A stretch of 64,000 nt of DNA from Rhynchopus sp. YZ270_cl-10 (GCA_964035575.1 OZ037873.1:930001-994000); one strand, 5' to 3'; positions 1 through 11,033 are shown, counted from the first letter of the stretch. A program made the numbers and translations. Notes: generated by a model not told the origin, from the sequence alone.

Positions 1-213
1 TCACCCTCGTCGAGGCACAAGTACCCCTCCGCCATTCTTCCACACTATCCGTGAGGACGATTTTGCGCTGCGTATGAGCAAGGGGCAGCCCGTATCAGCT
101 TTGTCTATAAATCCCTCCACCCATCACCCAAATATGGTCCAGATTGTGTTCAATTGGGTCAAATTTTCACAGCCCAAATTTGTCATGGAGGCGGGCGCAA
201 AGCGCAAAAACCC

Positions 214-860
214 CCGAAAATGGGGTGGCCCGGGGTCACGGCGTTTTTTTTTTTCAAAAATAAAAAAAATAAAAAAAAAAAATCACAAAAAATCACAAAA
301 AATCACGAAAAAATAATAGAAAATAATCACGGCAATCAAAAAAAAAAATCACAAATAATCACAACAATAAAAAAAAAATCACAAATAATCACAAAAAGTC
401 ACAAATAATCACGGCAATCAAAAAAAAAAATCACAAATAATCACCAAAAATCACCAAAAATCACAACAATAAAAAAAAAATCACAAAAAATCACAAATAA
501 TCACCAAAAATCACAACAATCAAAAAAATAATCACAAAAAGTCACAAATAATCACGGCAATCAAAAAAAAAAATCGCAAATAATCACAAATCATCACCAA
601 AAATCACAACAATAAAAAAAAAAAATCACAAAAAGTCACAAATAATCACAACAATCAAAAAAATCACCAAAAATCACAAATCATCACCAAAAATCACAAC
701 AATCAAAAAAAAAATCACAAAAAGTCACAAATAATCACGACAGTAAAAAAAAAATCACAAAAAATCACAAGATTTTTTGTGATTCTGTTGCGCCTCTTGT
801 GATTTTCTCCGAAAAAAAAGAACACAATTTCAGCCGCGCCCACGGGCCACCCCAGAAAAA
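214..860. repeat. A-rich AATCAC array with inverted flanks
   Basis: From about 244 to 772 the sequence is a degenerate tandem array of AATCAC-type words (AATCACAAA, AATCACGGCAATC, AATCACCAAA) separated by A-runs. The flanks are inverted: GGGGTGGCCCG near 221 reappears as CGGGCCACCCC near 844, so the block could be a fold-back or TIR element with an array inside. Short reading frames across it are lysine/asparagine-rich translations of the array and are not genes. Confidence 0.7.
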
Positions 861-1524
861 GGGCACAAAAATCACACAAAAAAGACGCGCAAAGGGCGGG
901 AAAAAAACCGGTCCCCAGCCGAAAAAACCCGGGAAAATAGGCCCGTCACGGTTCAGGCCTGATACCCACTTTTGGAAATGGGTAGTAACGAGAATAGTTG
1001 GTTTCTAAAGAGAAAAAACCCCTTTTTTTTTCTATTCTTCTTTCGCAATGAATGCCACCTTAAGGAGGGCAAATCGCCCAAAGGTAATAATAGGATTTTG
1101 TTTAAACAGTTTCAAGCAACCTCTAATGCAAACCAACACAATGCTCTTACAGCGCTTTCTTGTATTGTTTTGGCTGAGTTACACTACACCAAGTTCTTAA
1201 AAGAAGCCAACAAAGAGCACAACATGCAAAAAAAGAAAAACTTCATAAAAACCCTATTCAAATACCAGGGTTCTTTAACAGCCTAAAAAAAAATGCACTT
1301 TTGTACCCCCTCTTTCTCGTATGCGCTTTATCAGTATTCAGTCTTGAAGCTCCCCTAATTCCTTTCTACGCCTCACCACTAACCCACTAACCGTATCTGC
1401 GTCAAGACCTGCTCTGTACTCATTCTTCCCACCCAGGAAGACCTCCACCCAGGAGTGTATTCCTCAGCCTTCACTACGCACGTCCTTTTGTTTTTCATCG
1501 CGTTGAGAGTGGAGAACACCCCAT
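861..1524. other. spacer, nothing recognised
   Basis: No convincing gene. A G/A-rich stretch (to about 960) is followed by mixed sequence. A short forward frame at 972-1286 has no recognisable motif or codon bias. Confidence 0.5.
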
Positions 1525-1977
1525 CTACCCTCGTGACGGACAAAGGTGTCGCAAAGCCAAGCGACTATTGCTGAGATACATTCTCAGATAATTTGGGGTT
1601 TTTTCTGTGTGTCCAGGCCAGTACTCCAGGGTGCATCCCTCAGGAAGAGCAGAGGCAGGCTGGGTTCTGTAGGTTTTGAGCTCGTATACATTGTCGTTTG
1701 ACAGCGCGTGGAGATGCAGTGTCCACATGATTGCGTTGGGTTTCAGGGGAAATCGTTGGAAATCCCTTCTCTCGGACGGTCTCCCCTTCTTTAACGTAAT
1801 CCCTTCACTGGCGAGCTGCTTCTTTGTCAGTTTCTCAAGAAGGGTGACACCTCTCGACTTTGCCGCAACTTCGGCCATTTCTGCGCCGGACATCATAAGC
1901 ATTCTGGATATGTAGCTCGCGTAGCAGCATGTTTCCGAGGACGCGGGTGTGGGGTGCTCTTCCATGACGATGTCCAT
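1525..1977 (-). CDS. hypothetical 150-residue protein
   Basis: The frame has balanced, protein-like composition, including MSGAEMAEVAAKSRGVTLLE and a basic segment KKGRPSERRDFQRFPLKP. I do not recognise a family. No membrane segment or signal peptide is seen. The next upstream frame on the same strand (1835-2053) overlaps in another phase, so this could also be one exon, or the remnant of a spliced or mobile gene. It would be divergent from the CAP gene that starts at 2460. Confidence 0.25.
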   Translation of the reverse strand: MDIVMEEHPTPASSETCCYASYISRMLMMSGAEMAEVAAKSRGVTLLEKLTKKQLASEGITLKKGRPSERRDFQRFPLKPNAIMWTLHLHALSNDNVYELKTYRTQPASALPEGCTLEYWPGHTEKTPNYLRMYLSNSRLALRHLCPSRG

Positions 1978-2199
1978 TCAGCGACCCTTCCTGGCTAGTC
2001 TGCGGGGTTTGTCTTGAAGGAAACTTCACAGCTCCCCACGAATTCCCCAGCATCTTCGGGTTTTGGACCCGAATCCTTCACCATCTGCTCCCCGCACAGG
2101 ACACATACTGCTGTTCGTTTCAACACTGTGACGAAGTCTGCCGTATAAACTCGGCTTTACACGCGGAAAAAAACAAAACACCAGTCCATACTCGATGGC

Positions 2200-2459
2200 G
2201 ACTCGCGGCCTTTGTTCAGGCACTTCCTTCCCGACCCCCCCCCCTAACCTCCCACCCCCCAACACCAACTCAAATTTTGTTAACTCAACCAGGTAGACAC
2301 ATTTTATCTTCCACACACACACACACCCGCTTTCCCCCTTATCTTTCCCCGAAGGGTCCTCTTTATAAACACCACTTTTCTCCTTCCCCACCTCCCCCCC
2401 ACTACCCCACTCCCCTCAACTCAACACCCTTTTCTCTCTTTTTCTCTCTTCTTCCCTTC
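2200..2459 (+). promoter_or_regulatory. pyrimidine-rich leader of the CAP gene
   Basis: This is an almost pure C/T tract with CACACA runs, ending directly before the ATG at 2460. The same reading frame is open for 61 codons upstream but encodes only Pro/Ser/Thr/His/Phe low complexity, so it is better read as 5' leader. Similar CT/CA-rich leaders precede family copies A, B and C. Confidence 0.4.
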
Positions 2460-4064
2460 ATGAGCGCAGCGATGGCTGAGTCTCCAGCAGTGTTCAGTTT
2501 TACGACGCCAATGCAAGGAGAAGTGACACGGTATGACAGGTATGGGAACAAACAGAGTATCTTTAAGGACCCTGTTGAGAATGAGGAGGACACGAAGGTC
2601 GATGTGTCTTCGTTGCATGCGGCAAGGAAACTGGCAAGGATTCTTGTGAAGAAGAAGGGAACGTTGAAGGCGGAGACACCAGAGCAGGCACGTCAGACCG
2701 CGCAACGCCTGCTCCAGGAATACCTCGAGGCTGCAGGGGGTGGGAGCGACGCTGTGGCAGACTCCCCAGAGCTTTCCCGCACCCAGACCTTCAGTTCTGA
2801 CAGCTCCCCGACTACTCCAGTACGCACACCGGTGTACAGTCCGCTTAGCCCCAACGCCTTTGCGTACACCTCTGAACAGTGCAACACCCCGCCCTGCAAA
2901 GATATCAACGGTGAGGGTCAGTTTTGCGTGACGGTACCCCCTGCGGCGCAGTTGAAGGGGTTTGATGGGTTGAATCAAACGGCGAAGAGTGCGAGCTCTG
3001 ATGAGGTGGAGGGAGACTTCTCGATGGAGGCGTTGATGAAAGGGGTGCCGCAGACGAGACCGCTGCCGCGCAGGAAAAACCGCAATGTGACTCCATTGGA
3101 GGAAGACGAGCTGGAGACCTGCAGGGCGGAGCGGTCGGCTGCTGCGCTGCTGGACACCTATCTGACGCGGCGGGGCGCGCCGCCGATTCCACCACCAGCA
3201 GGATCCGCTCCGGTGTCAGCTGGAGGATCCCCCACGGTGGGTTCGTCTCCGATAACGGTAGGAGGAGGAGGAGGAGGAGGAGGAGGTGCCACGCAGCTCA
3301 CCCCAGCAACCCCGGTGTTGATAGCGCAGGGGGGCCCGACGCCAACCCCAAGCCCAACCACAACACCACCAACCGCAACTACCTCTCCGCTGCAGGCTGC
3401 GAGCCGTTCCCCTCCAGCCGTGCCAAATGCTGCCCCTGTCGCTCCTGTCACCTCTCCTATCGTTGCCCCAATCGCTGCAAAAAAGAGACGGAAAGTGAAG
3501 AAACAAAACACCCGCCTAGAGGACATCCTTGTCAGCCATTTGAGCATCGCAATGGCAGACTCAATTTACATCGGAGGAGACGACGAAGAGTCCGACTCTG
3601 AGGAAGAACCCGATCTGCAGTCCTTCGCAGTACGTTTACATAACAAACAGAGACTGCAGGTGGGGTCAACAGAAGTAACGCACAATGTGATTTTGGCGGC
3701 AAATGCGCAGTTGCATGCAGAGAAGTGCGCTGTGAATGGAAAGCTGTCCTATGCTTTAACGCCTACAGAAGGACAGAATGTGTTTCAGTTGAATGGGAAC
3801 TTCACGGGGAAGGCGTCGGATGAGGAGATTGTTGAGCAAGCGGTCGCCTGCTGGGCGGCGGAGGAAGAACGTTACCACGCAGCAGGCGGGGGTGTCGAAG
3901 GGATAAAGAGCGCGCCGCACTTCACGCAGTTGGTGTGGAAGGCGAGCACCGAGATCGGCATTGCAGTCGCAAGAGGGAGGAATAAGGTGTACGTCATCTG
4001 CAACTACTCGCCCCGAGGAAACAAACTTCGTCCTCAAGTCATTGAGGCGAATGTGCCTGTTTAA
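2460..4064 (+). CDS. CAP-domain (SCP/PR-1/GAPR-1-like) protein with long disordered N-terminus
   Basis: 534 residues from MSAAMAES. The C-terminal 145 residues or so form a CAP domain: RLHNKQR (His394), HFTQLVWKAS (His487) and VICNYSPRGN match the CAP signatures. The usual first acidic tetrad residue in GEN is replaced by Gln439 (GQNVF), while acids remain at 468-470 (EEER). Residues 1-385 look disordered: charged and Ser/Thr/Pro-rich, a nine-Gly run, Pro/Thr repeats, then a basic cluster KKRRKVKK that could act as a nuclear-localisation signal, and an acidic patch DDEESDSEEEPD. There is no signal peptide or membrane segment, so it looks intracellular, unlike most secreted CAP proteins. I see no intron. 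The start was chosen where the pyrimidine leader ends; the Met four codons later is an alternative. Family assignment is firm; function is unknown. Confidence 0.85.
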   Translation: MSAAMAESPAVFSFTTPMQGEVTRYDRYGNKQSIFKDPVENEEDTKVDVSSLHAARKLARILVKKKGTLKAETPEQARQTAQRLLQEYLEAAGGGSDAVADSPELSRTQTFSSDSSPTTPVRTPVYSPLSPNAFAYTSEQCNTPPCKDINGEGQFCVTVPPAAQLKGFDGLNQTAKSASSDEVEGDFSMEALMKGVPQTRPLPRRKNRNVTPLEEDELETCRAERSAAALLDTYLTRRGAPPIPPPAGSAPVSAGGSPTVGSSPITVGGGGGGGGGATQLTPATPVLIAQGGPTPTPSPTTTPPTATTSPLQAASRSPPAVPNAAPVAPVTSPIVAPIAAKKRRKVKKQNTRLEDILVSHLSIAMADSIYIGGDDEESDSEEEPDLQSFAVRLHNKQRLQVGSTEVTHNVILAANAQLHAEKCAVNGKLSYALTPTEGQNVFQLNGNFTGKASDEEIVEQAVACWAAEEERYHAAGGGVEGIKSAPHFTQLVWKASTEIGIAVARGRNKVYVICNYSPRGNKLRPQVIEANVPV

Positions 4065-4499
4065 ACAAAAAAAGCAAAAAGCAAAAAGCAAAAAGGGGAA
4101 TTTTTTTTTTTTGAAATATGATAGAGGGAAGATGGGGAGGATGACAGCTATGTCTGTTTCTGTCCTATTCTGGTAATAAAAAAATGTGTTTGGTGCTAAC
4201 ATCGAGTGCAGATCCGAAAAAAATTTTGTGCGTTCTTCTGGGGAGTGTCAAGGAGGTGTGCAAAATCAATTACCCAATTTGGTGGTTGTGGTTGCGGGAG
4301 ATGTGATTGGTTGATGTATAACAACAAACAAAAAAATATGTGTTTTTTTTGTTTTAACAATCCACATAAAGTAAAAAAAAAAAAGTTTGGGTACATTTAG
4401 TGCACCCTATTATACCATCTATTCAGTAGAATAGTTAGTATATGAAACAATTGTTTTGTTTTTGAGAAGGCTCGTTTTTTTTTTTTTTTTTCCATTGTT
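4065..4499. other. 3' spacer of the CAP gene
   Basis: AAGCAAA repeats follow the stop codon, and AATAAAA (about 4175) could serve as a polyadenylation signal. Near 4388 lies a hairpin-prone GGTACATTTAGTGCACCC that resembles sequence near 55845 (GGTACACTTAGCACCC). The segment ends in ATTGTT (4494-4499), the left target-site copy of the next element. Confidence 0.45.
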
Positions 4500-4674
4500 C
4501 ACGGGTTAGGAAAATTCTTTTTTCTTATTTTTCTTATTTTTAAGAATCTTAGTCAGGGTATTGGGGTGGTTAAAAAAACTGGTTTTGAAAACCAGTTTTT
4601 CCAAAAACTGGTTTTCAAAAAAAAAAAAAAAACAGAGAAATCTGGAGGGAAAAAAAAAACCGACACTTTTCACC

Positions 4675-5095
4675 AGGCCTTTCTGTAAATGCCGTCCCCA
4701 GATTAGGGCGGACTCGATTTTTTTCCCCGCATTTTTCCCCCGCCTGGTAGAACCGTGGTTGAACCACGGGAGTGCCTTTGGGAAATGGCTGTTCCTTGAT
4801 TTTTTTTTGCCTGCGGCGCCATTTTTCATTTTTTGCTCCGCAAAAAAGGGTTCGGAGTGGCTCTGTGGTGTAAAAAGCTAGATTTCTACATCGTACCCTC
4901 AAAATTTTTCGCCTGCGGCGCCATTTATAATATTTTTTGCTCCGCAAAATATACAGTCTCTATGTTCCCAATGTCTACCCTGGTCAGCAGCGCCGAAATA
5001 TATTTTGAGGGGAGATTGGGGAGGGTCAAGCTGACCTCCCCAATCTTGAAATCTGGATTCCTGGATAAGACGACCCCACCCCCGAAAAAGGTGAC
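4675..5095 (+). repeat. dispersed repeat, copy 1 (partner inverted at 26640-27000)
   Basis: It contains GCCTGCGGCGCCATTTTT / GCTCCGCAAAA modules, AAAGCTAGATTT, and CCCCAATCTTGAAATCTG followed by GATTCCTGGATAAGAC. All of these recur in reverse order and on the other strand at 26640-27000. Here it sits inside the 4500-5978 element. Confidence 0.75.
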
Positions 5096-5469
5096 TGTGT
5101 CCGTCAACGGTGGAGGTTTTCACCGGAAACACTAGTTTTCGCCACCCAGGAGAGAAAACCAGAAAAACCAGTTTTTTCCGGAATTTTGGATTTTCACCCT
5201 AATACCCTGATCTTAGTAAGAAAAAAAAAAAAAAACTAAGATTTTTAAGATTTCAGTTTTTTTTTTTCAAGATCTTAAAATCTTAGAGAAAAATCTTAAA
5301 AATCTTAGGGGAAAAAAAAAAAAAAGATTTTGAAAATCTTAAAATTCTTAGAAAAAGAAAAAAAAGATTTTGAAATCTTTTTTTTCTTGAAAATCTTTTT
5401 TTTCAAGAAAAAGATTTTAAGATTTTTGAGATTTTTTTTTTTTTTTTTTCAAAGAATTCTAAGAATTTA

Positions 5470-5866
5470 CTGGGGGGGGGCTAATACAAGAGGTACTGCT
5501 AATACAAGAGGTACTTTGAAATCGGGATTTTCACGATTTTTTACCGGCTAATACAAGAGGTACTTTATTCTTTCCTTCATTTGACTTGATCACTTTTTTT
5601 CAAAAAAATAAATCGATGGTGTCAAATGAAAGGTTTGCTCAAAATCTTTCAATTGCGGCCAGGTCCGATCAAAAAGTTGAAAAATTTCCCGTGTTACTGG
5701 TTGGCGAGAGTAAAAATCCAGAAAAAAAAATTAGCAAAAATCCAGAAAAAAAAAGCTAATACAAGAGGTACCTCTTGTATTAGACTTCCACCTAAAAAAA
5801 TTTTTTTTAGGCGTAAATTCTTACGCCTAATAGAAGAGGTACCTCTTGTATTAGCCCCCCCCCCAG
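5470..5866. mobile_element. nested TIR element with CTGGGG...CCCCAG ends
   Basis: The left end is CTGGGGGGGGG then CTAATACAAGAGGTAC; the right end is GTACCTCTTGTATTAG then C-run and CAG. The flanks are TTA and TAA. The 16-mer CTAATACAAGAGGTAC or its complement occurs about six times inside, clustered at both ends, like subterminal transposase-binding repeats. The same terminal signature is shared by 11034-11559 and 55292-55497, whose interiors differ. A TWA target preference would fit PIF/Harbinger-like elements, but no transposase is present. Confidence 0.75.
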
Positions 5867-5978
5867 TAACTAAGAATTTTAAGATTTTTCAAAATCTTTT
5901 TTTTTTTTTTTTTCAAGAATTTTAAGATTTTTTTTTCGGAAAATGAAAAAAAAAAAAAAAGAATTTTCCTAACCCGTG

Positions 5979-7019
5979 ATTGTTACAAATTGTAACAATA
6001 ACACTACGTTTCGGTGACCCGAGACACCTATGCTACACCATGCTTCCATTATTAGACGTCTTGTTTTAAAATTCGCCTGGTTTAATATTTTAATATAAGG
6101 TTAAGGTGACTCTAAACGCGAAAGGCTTGAGATCATCTTATGCAATTTGTTTTTTTTGTTGTTGGTTCGAGTGCAAAAATAGCAACTCTTTTTTGGTTTT
6201 GTTAAAGAAATGACCCCTCTTCCTAACAGGGGGATGTAAGCAGTGTTTCAGCATCCTCTCAACTCTTGCAGAGGTAACACCTTTGGAGGGAGGGAGGAAA
6301 AGAAACCCCGCCCCCAACATTTGAGCACAAACTCTTTACCCAGTGAAAAAGTGAATGACACAATTAATAACACCGATTTTAGAAATTTTGTGTTTTTTTG
6401 GCAGTAAATCAACTTCCACTCCACTAATCTAATCGAGTAAAAATATGGTGGACTCAGCGGAGGTCAGTCCCGGCGGGGAAAATGCAGAAATCAGCACAAT
6501 AGTGCCTTTGTGAGATGCTCAAATGCAAAAATGGACCCCATTTTTGGGTGTATTTTTTAGGGGTCCCACGGAGGACGTGATTTTGATGTGAAAATTTTTG
6601 TCAAAAAAAATGTGAAAAATTACTATGTCGAGCTTTTGTGTGAAATAAAGCCAATGCAGAAATTTTTGAGTGTTTTTGACCATCTGTGGGTAGCGCATAT
6701 TTTTTCTAGCAAAAGTGGATTTTTTGGGAATTTTTTGGGAATTTTGCACTTTTGTTGGAAATGGAAAAATAATACGACAGTGAAGTTATGGGTGGAGGAT
6801 TTTTTTCGGGTTTTGTATTTGAACGATCTGGTGCAAATGAAGTGAATGCCTGAAATTTTGACGACTTTCGAGACAATTTTTCGAACTCAGAAACAAATTG
6901 TCGGTGGGGGGATTTTGGGGATTTTTGACCGAGATCTGACTTTTTTGTAAGGTGGACTTGAAGAAAACCTTGAAAAATTTTCCGCTTCGCTCGCGGCTGT
7001 AATTTTTTTACTAATGCTT
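5979..7019. other. spacer with diverged repeats
   Basis: No gene. It holds a diverged copy of the GTGACTAAGC...GCTTAGG hairpin module (about 6103-6140). The block at 6530-6760 shares AAATTACTATGTC and a TTTGAGT...CTGTGGGTA..CATATTTTTTC string with 10860-10970 on the same strand. Confidence 0.5.
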
Positions 7020-7087
7020 GGTATTGTGTAATTGTTTTTGTATTGTGTTCGCTCGCGAACACAATACAAAAACAGTTACACAATACT
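7020..7087. repeat. 68-bp palindrome
   Basis: Arms of 33 bases (GGTATTGTGTAATTGTTTTT ... AAAAACAGTTACACAATACT) meet at TTCGCTCGCGAA. The arms differ at only a few sites. It is probably a miniature fold-back element. Confidence 0.8.
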
Positions 7088-7159
7088 GGTCGGGAATGTT
7101 CTGCCGGGATTTTTGGACGATTCGTTTTTCCCGGACAAAAAACCCAGACAAATTATTAA

Positions 7160-7215
7160 GTGACACCCCCTTGTGTCAAGGACATGTCAACGACATGTCA
7201 ATATAGGCCCCCTCC
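7160..7215 (+). repeat. GTCA-iteron repeat, copy 1
   Basis: TGTCAAGGACATGTCAACG, ACATGTCAATAT and then CCCCCTCCGGAACACC. The same arrangement of about 10-base GACMTGTCA words ending in TCAATAT and a C-rich CCGGAGCACC tail recurs at 11876-11940, 27478-27600 and 33703-33830. Confidence 0.7.
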
Positions 7216-7473
7216 GGAACACCAAGCGAGCGGAAAAAGGGTGTACACTGAACAAGATAAAACAATAAGCTCGCGTTTCTTTTATCGAACAGATTTTATT
7301 CTCCGCCCCGTACCCAAAACGTAAACACCACTTTGAATCAGAAAAAATATTTTCCTCTCCTTTTTTCTTCCACACGCGCTGGTTTTTGTATTTCGCTAAT
7401 TTGGTGTGGCTGAAACCAGCAAATTTCACTGCTAAAGAACTGCTAACAAACTGCTAAATAATACCCTTTTTTT

Positions 7474-8163
7474 AGGGGTGGTGTATAAAAACATTTTTTT
7501 ACCTTGGTTTTTCCACTCCCCCTGTTGGCGCGCCTCCACTCTTGCATACCCATGTGTGACCCCACCGTTGAACGCAATCGACTCGCTGAGTCAAAAGAAC
7601 GCACAGAACGGGGCTGGAAAAAATCACGAAAAACGCGTACCGTGCGCCTGCGGCGCCCACAAAGTGAGTTTTCCCCCTGAGTATGCTGTGTATGCTGTGT
7701 ATGCTGTGTATGCTGTGTATACTGTGTATACTGTGTATACTGTGTATACTGTGTATACTGTGTATACTGTGTATACTGTGTATACTGTGTATACTGTGTA
7801 TACTGTGTATACTGTGTATACTGTGTATACTGTGTATACTGTGTATACTGTGTATACTGTGTATACTGTGTATACTGTGTATACTGTGTATACTGTGTAT
7901 ACTGTGTATACTGTGTATACTGTGTATACTGTGTATACTGTGTATACTGTGTATACTGTGTATACTGTGTATACTGTGTATACTGTGTATACTGCGGAAA
8001 TTGAGCAAAAACGAGAACTTGTCCATTTCGGCGAATTGACCCCACCACTGGCCGGACGGATTCCGGAAATGCAAATGCCGGCGTTAAAAAGCTCACCAAC
8101 GACAAAAAAAAATTTTTTTTTCCAACACCCGTGGGGAAAAAAATTTTTATACACCACCCCCCC
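7474..8163. mobile_element. TIR element with central 9-mer satellite
   Basis: The inverted ends are GGGGTGGTGTATAAAAAC (7475) and TTTTTATACACCACCCC. The element is bracketed by a 33-base direct repeat beginning TGCTAACAAACTGCTAAATA (7441-7473 and about 8184-8216). The inner flank next to the array (GAACTTGTCCATTTCGGCGA, TTGACCCCACCACTG) is the complement of sequence beside the CTGTA array at 59500-59560, so two satellite-bearing elements share a flank module. No transposase is seen. Confidence 0.7.
7680..7994. repeat. (TGTGTATAC)n satellite, about 35 units
   Basis: The first four units read TGTGTATGC and the rest are nearly perfect TGTGTATAC. The unit contains the palindrome GTATAC. No stop codon arises in several frames on either strand, giving spurious frames of HSI, VYT or CIL repeats. 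Confidence 0.95.
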
Positions 8164-8217
8164 AAAAATGCATGCTAACAAAGTGCTAACAAACTGCTAA
8201 ATAATACCCTTTTTTTT

Positions 8218-8954
8218 GGGTTCAGCCACACCATAATTTTTATCAAAAAGCTTTGTTTCGAGTGCGAAACGTTTCTCCATGTATTGCACGGGAAACAATA
8301 TGACAAACAGGTGCAGGGTGGTTCCGTGCTTATCATAGAACCTGGCACCTTGTGTGTCTCCCAAAAACCAAAAAAGCGTTGTGTGTGTAGTTTTGAAGGA
8401 AGGAAAAATAAAATCTTTGGTTGTAAAAGGTGCGTGCGTACTGGGCAGCTTCACGCCACAGTTCCCAGACGGCCTCAAAAATAGGTGCTTTTGAGGACTC
8501 ATACATGTGTATGACCAAAAACCAAGTGGCCTGAAGTGTGATCTGTCCCTAGTACCCAAGTAGAGCAAATCCCCAAAAAACCAATTAGCGAAGGACTTTT
8601 ACACCATTGACCACAGATTTCATGTTTTTTTGCGGGTTTTTCGATGCACGTTTGTGAACTGGGAAGCATGCCACCAGTGATAAAATTTTACAACGAAAAA
8701 ATGGCCAAAAGTAAAGAATTTTATGGTGTACCTCCGCGAGCGAAGCGAGCGGTAACATTTTTGCGCCCATTCTTTTGAAAACTTTCTTTATCAGACTAGC
8801 TTAAACTCAGATGACAGTTTTTATTTTTGGGATTGAAATCAGCGGATCGAATTGAGTTAAATGCGGGGTCGTAGGGTCAAAAATTTGCATCTGTGGTTTA
8901 TTAAGTGAACGAGGCCCAGAGTATACGCCTAACGAGATCTTGGCTGATATGTGA
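8218..8954. other. spacer between two satellites
   Basis: No gene is supported. GCGAGCGAAGCGAGCGGT near 8738 is a GC-rich hairpin of the kind found at several repeat ends. A reverse frame at 8197-8568 has no recognisable motif. Confidence 0.4.
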
Positions 8955-10798
8955 ACCTGTACTGTACTATGTACTGTGCTGTGTACTGTGCTGTACTGTA
9001 CTGTACTGTACTGTACTGTACTGTACTGTACTGTACTGTACTGTACTGTACTGTACTGTACTGTACTGTACTGTACTGTACTGTACTGTACTGTACTGTA
9101 CTGTACTGTACTGTACTGTACTGTACTGTACTGTACTGTACTGTACTGTACTGTACTGTACTGTACTGTACTGTACTGTACTGTACTGTACTGTACTGTA
9201 CTGTACTGTACTGTACTGTACTGTACTGTACTGTACTGTACTGTACTGTACTGTACTGTACTGTACTGTACTGTACTGTACTGTACTGTACTGTACTGTA
9301 CTGTACTGTACTGTACTGTACTGTACTGTACTGTACTGTACTGTACTGTACTGTACTGTACTGTACTGTACTGTACTGTACTGTACTGTACTGTACTGTA
9401 CTGTACTGTACTGTACTGTACTGTACTGTACTGTACTGTACTGTACTGTACTGTACTGTACTGTACTGTACTGTACTGTACTGTGTACTGTACTGTACTG
9501 TGTACTGTACTGTACTGTGTACTGTACTGTACTGTACTGTACTGTACTGTGTACTGTACTGTACTGTACTGTACTGTACTGTACTGTACTGTACTGTACT
9601 GTGTACTGTACTGTACTGTACTGTGTACTGTACTGTACTGTGTACTGTACTGTACTGTACTGTACTGTACTGTACTGTACTGTACTGTACTGTACTGTAC
9701 TGTACTGTACTGTACTGTACTGTACTGTACTGTACTGTACTGTACTGTACTGTACTGTACTGTACTGTACTGTACTGTACTGTACTGTACTGTACTGTAC
9801 TGTACTGTGTACTGTACTGTACTGTGTACTGTACTGTACTGTGTACTGTACTGTACTGTGTACTGTACTGTACTGTACTGTACTGTACTGTACTGTACTG
9901 TACTGTACTGTACTGTACTGTACTGTACTGTACTGTACTGTACTGTACTGTACTGTACTGTACTGTACTGTACTGTACTGTACTGTACTGTACTGTACTG
10001 TACTGTACTGTACTGTACTGTACTGTACTGTACTGTACTGTACTGTACTGTACTGTACTGTACTGTACTGTACTGTACTGTGTACTGTACTGTACTGTGT
10101 ACTGTACTGTACTGTGTACTGTACTGTACTGTGTACTGTACTGTACTGTACTGTACTGTACTGTGTACTGTACTGTACTGTACTGTACTGTACTGTACTG
10201 TACTGTACTGTACTGTACTGTACTGTACTGTACTGTACTGTACTGTACTGTACTGTACTGTGTACTGTACTGTACTGTACTGTGTACTGTACTGTACTGT
10301 GTACTGTACTGTACTGTGTACTGTGTACTGTACTGTACTGTGTACTGTGTACTGTGTACTGTGTACTGTGTACTGTGTACTGTGTACTGTGTACTGTGTA
10401 CTGTGTACTGTGTACTGTGTACTGTGTACTGTGTACTGTGTACTGTGTACTGTGTACTGTGTACTGTGTACTGTGTACTGTGTACTGTGTACTGTGTACT
10501 GTGTACTGTGTACTGTGTACTGTGTACTGTGTACTGTGTACTGTGTACTGTGTACTGTGTACTGTGTACTGTGTACTGTGTACTGTGTACTGTGTACTGT
10601 GTACTGTGTACTGTGTACTGTGTACTGTGTACTGTGTACTGTGTACTGTGTACTGTGTACTGTGTACTGTGTACTGTGTACTGTGTACTGTGTACTGTGT
10701 ACTGTGTACTGTGTACTGTGTACTGTGTACTGTGTACTGTGTACTGTGTACTGTGTACTGTGTACTGTGTACTGTGTACTGTGTACTGTGTACTGTGT
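8955..10798. repeat. 1.84-kb CTGTA to CTGTGTA satellite
   Basis: Three zones are visible. About 8990-9483 is essentially pure CTGTA. From 9484 to about 10340 CTGTA runs are interrupted by CTGTGTA units, often as CTGTACTGTACTGTGTA. From about 10340 to 10798 it is pure CTGTGTA. The right flank is a short hairpin ACCATAGGG / CCCTATGGT. All long reading frames here (600-720 codons, both strands) are artefacts of stop-free 5- and 7-mers. Confidence 0.97.
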
Positions 10799-11033
10799 AA
10801 AAACCATAGGGGGGACCCTATGGTTTTTTGGATTTTGAACTGAAAATTTTGGAGCATAAATTTGGAGAACAAAATTACTATGTCCGAGTTTGAGGCCCAA
10901 AAATTCCATTAAAGCAAGAATTTTTAACTTTTGAGTATCTGTGGTACTCTCATATTTTTTCCTAACTCGCACAAAATTTCTAAAAACGGTGTAAAAAAAA
11001 AAGTACTCTTCCCCCTTTCTTAACTGGGGGGGA

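Larger units (their letters stand above)
4500..5978. mobile_element. TIR element, 1.48 kb, with 6-bp TSD
   Basis: The termini are inverted copies: CACGGGTTAGGAAAATTC at 4500 and its complement ending GAATTTTCCTAACCCGTG at 5978. The element is bounded by the perfect direct repeat ATTGTT (4494-4499 and 5979-5984), which fits a target-site duplication. Just inside are further inverted A/T-rich blocks (TTTTAAGAATCTTAG and complement) and hairpins of AAACTGGTTTT. No transposase frame was found, so it is non-autonomous. A second element (5470-5866) is nested inside. Confidence 0.85.

Noticed and set aside
2277-2459. Extension of the CAP gene by 61 N-terminal residues
   Set aside because: Encoded by a CT/CA-rich tract and giving only His/Thr/Pro/Ser/Phe low complexity; better explained as leader.
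7443-8200. Frames of 185-240 codons with HSI, VYT or CIL repeats
   Set aside because: Translations of the TGTGTATAC satellite with short non-coding flanks.
8807-10972. Open frames of 620-721 codons on both strands (YTVHSTQ, TVLYC, STVQY repeats)
   Set aside because: They are translations of stop-free CTGTA/CTGTGTA arrays; every frame is open, and the composition is only the repeat.
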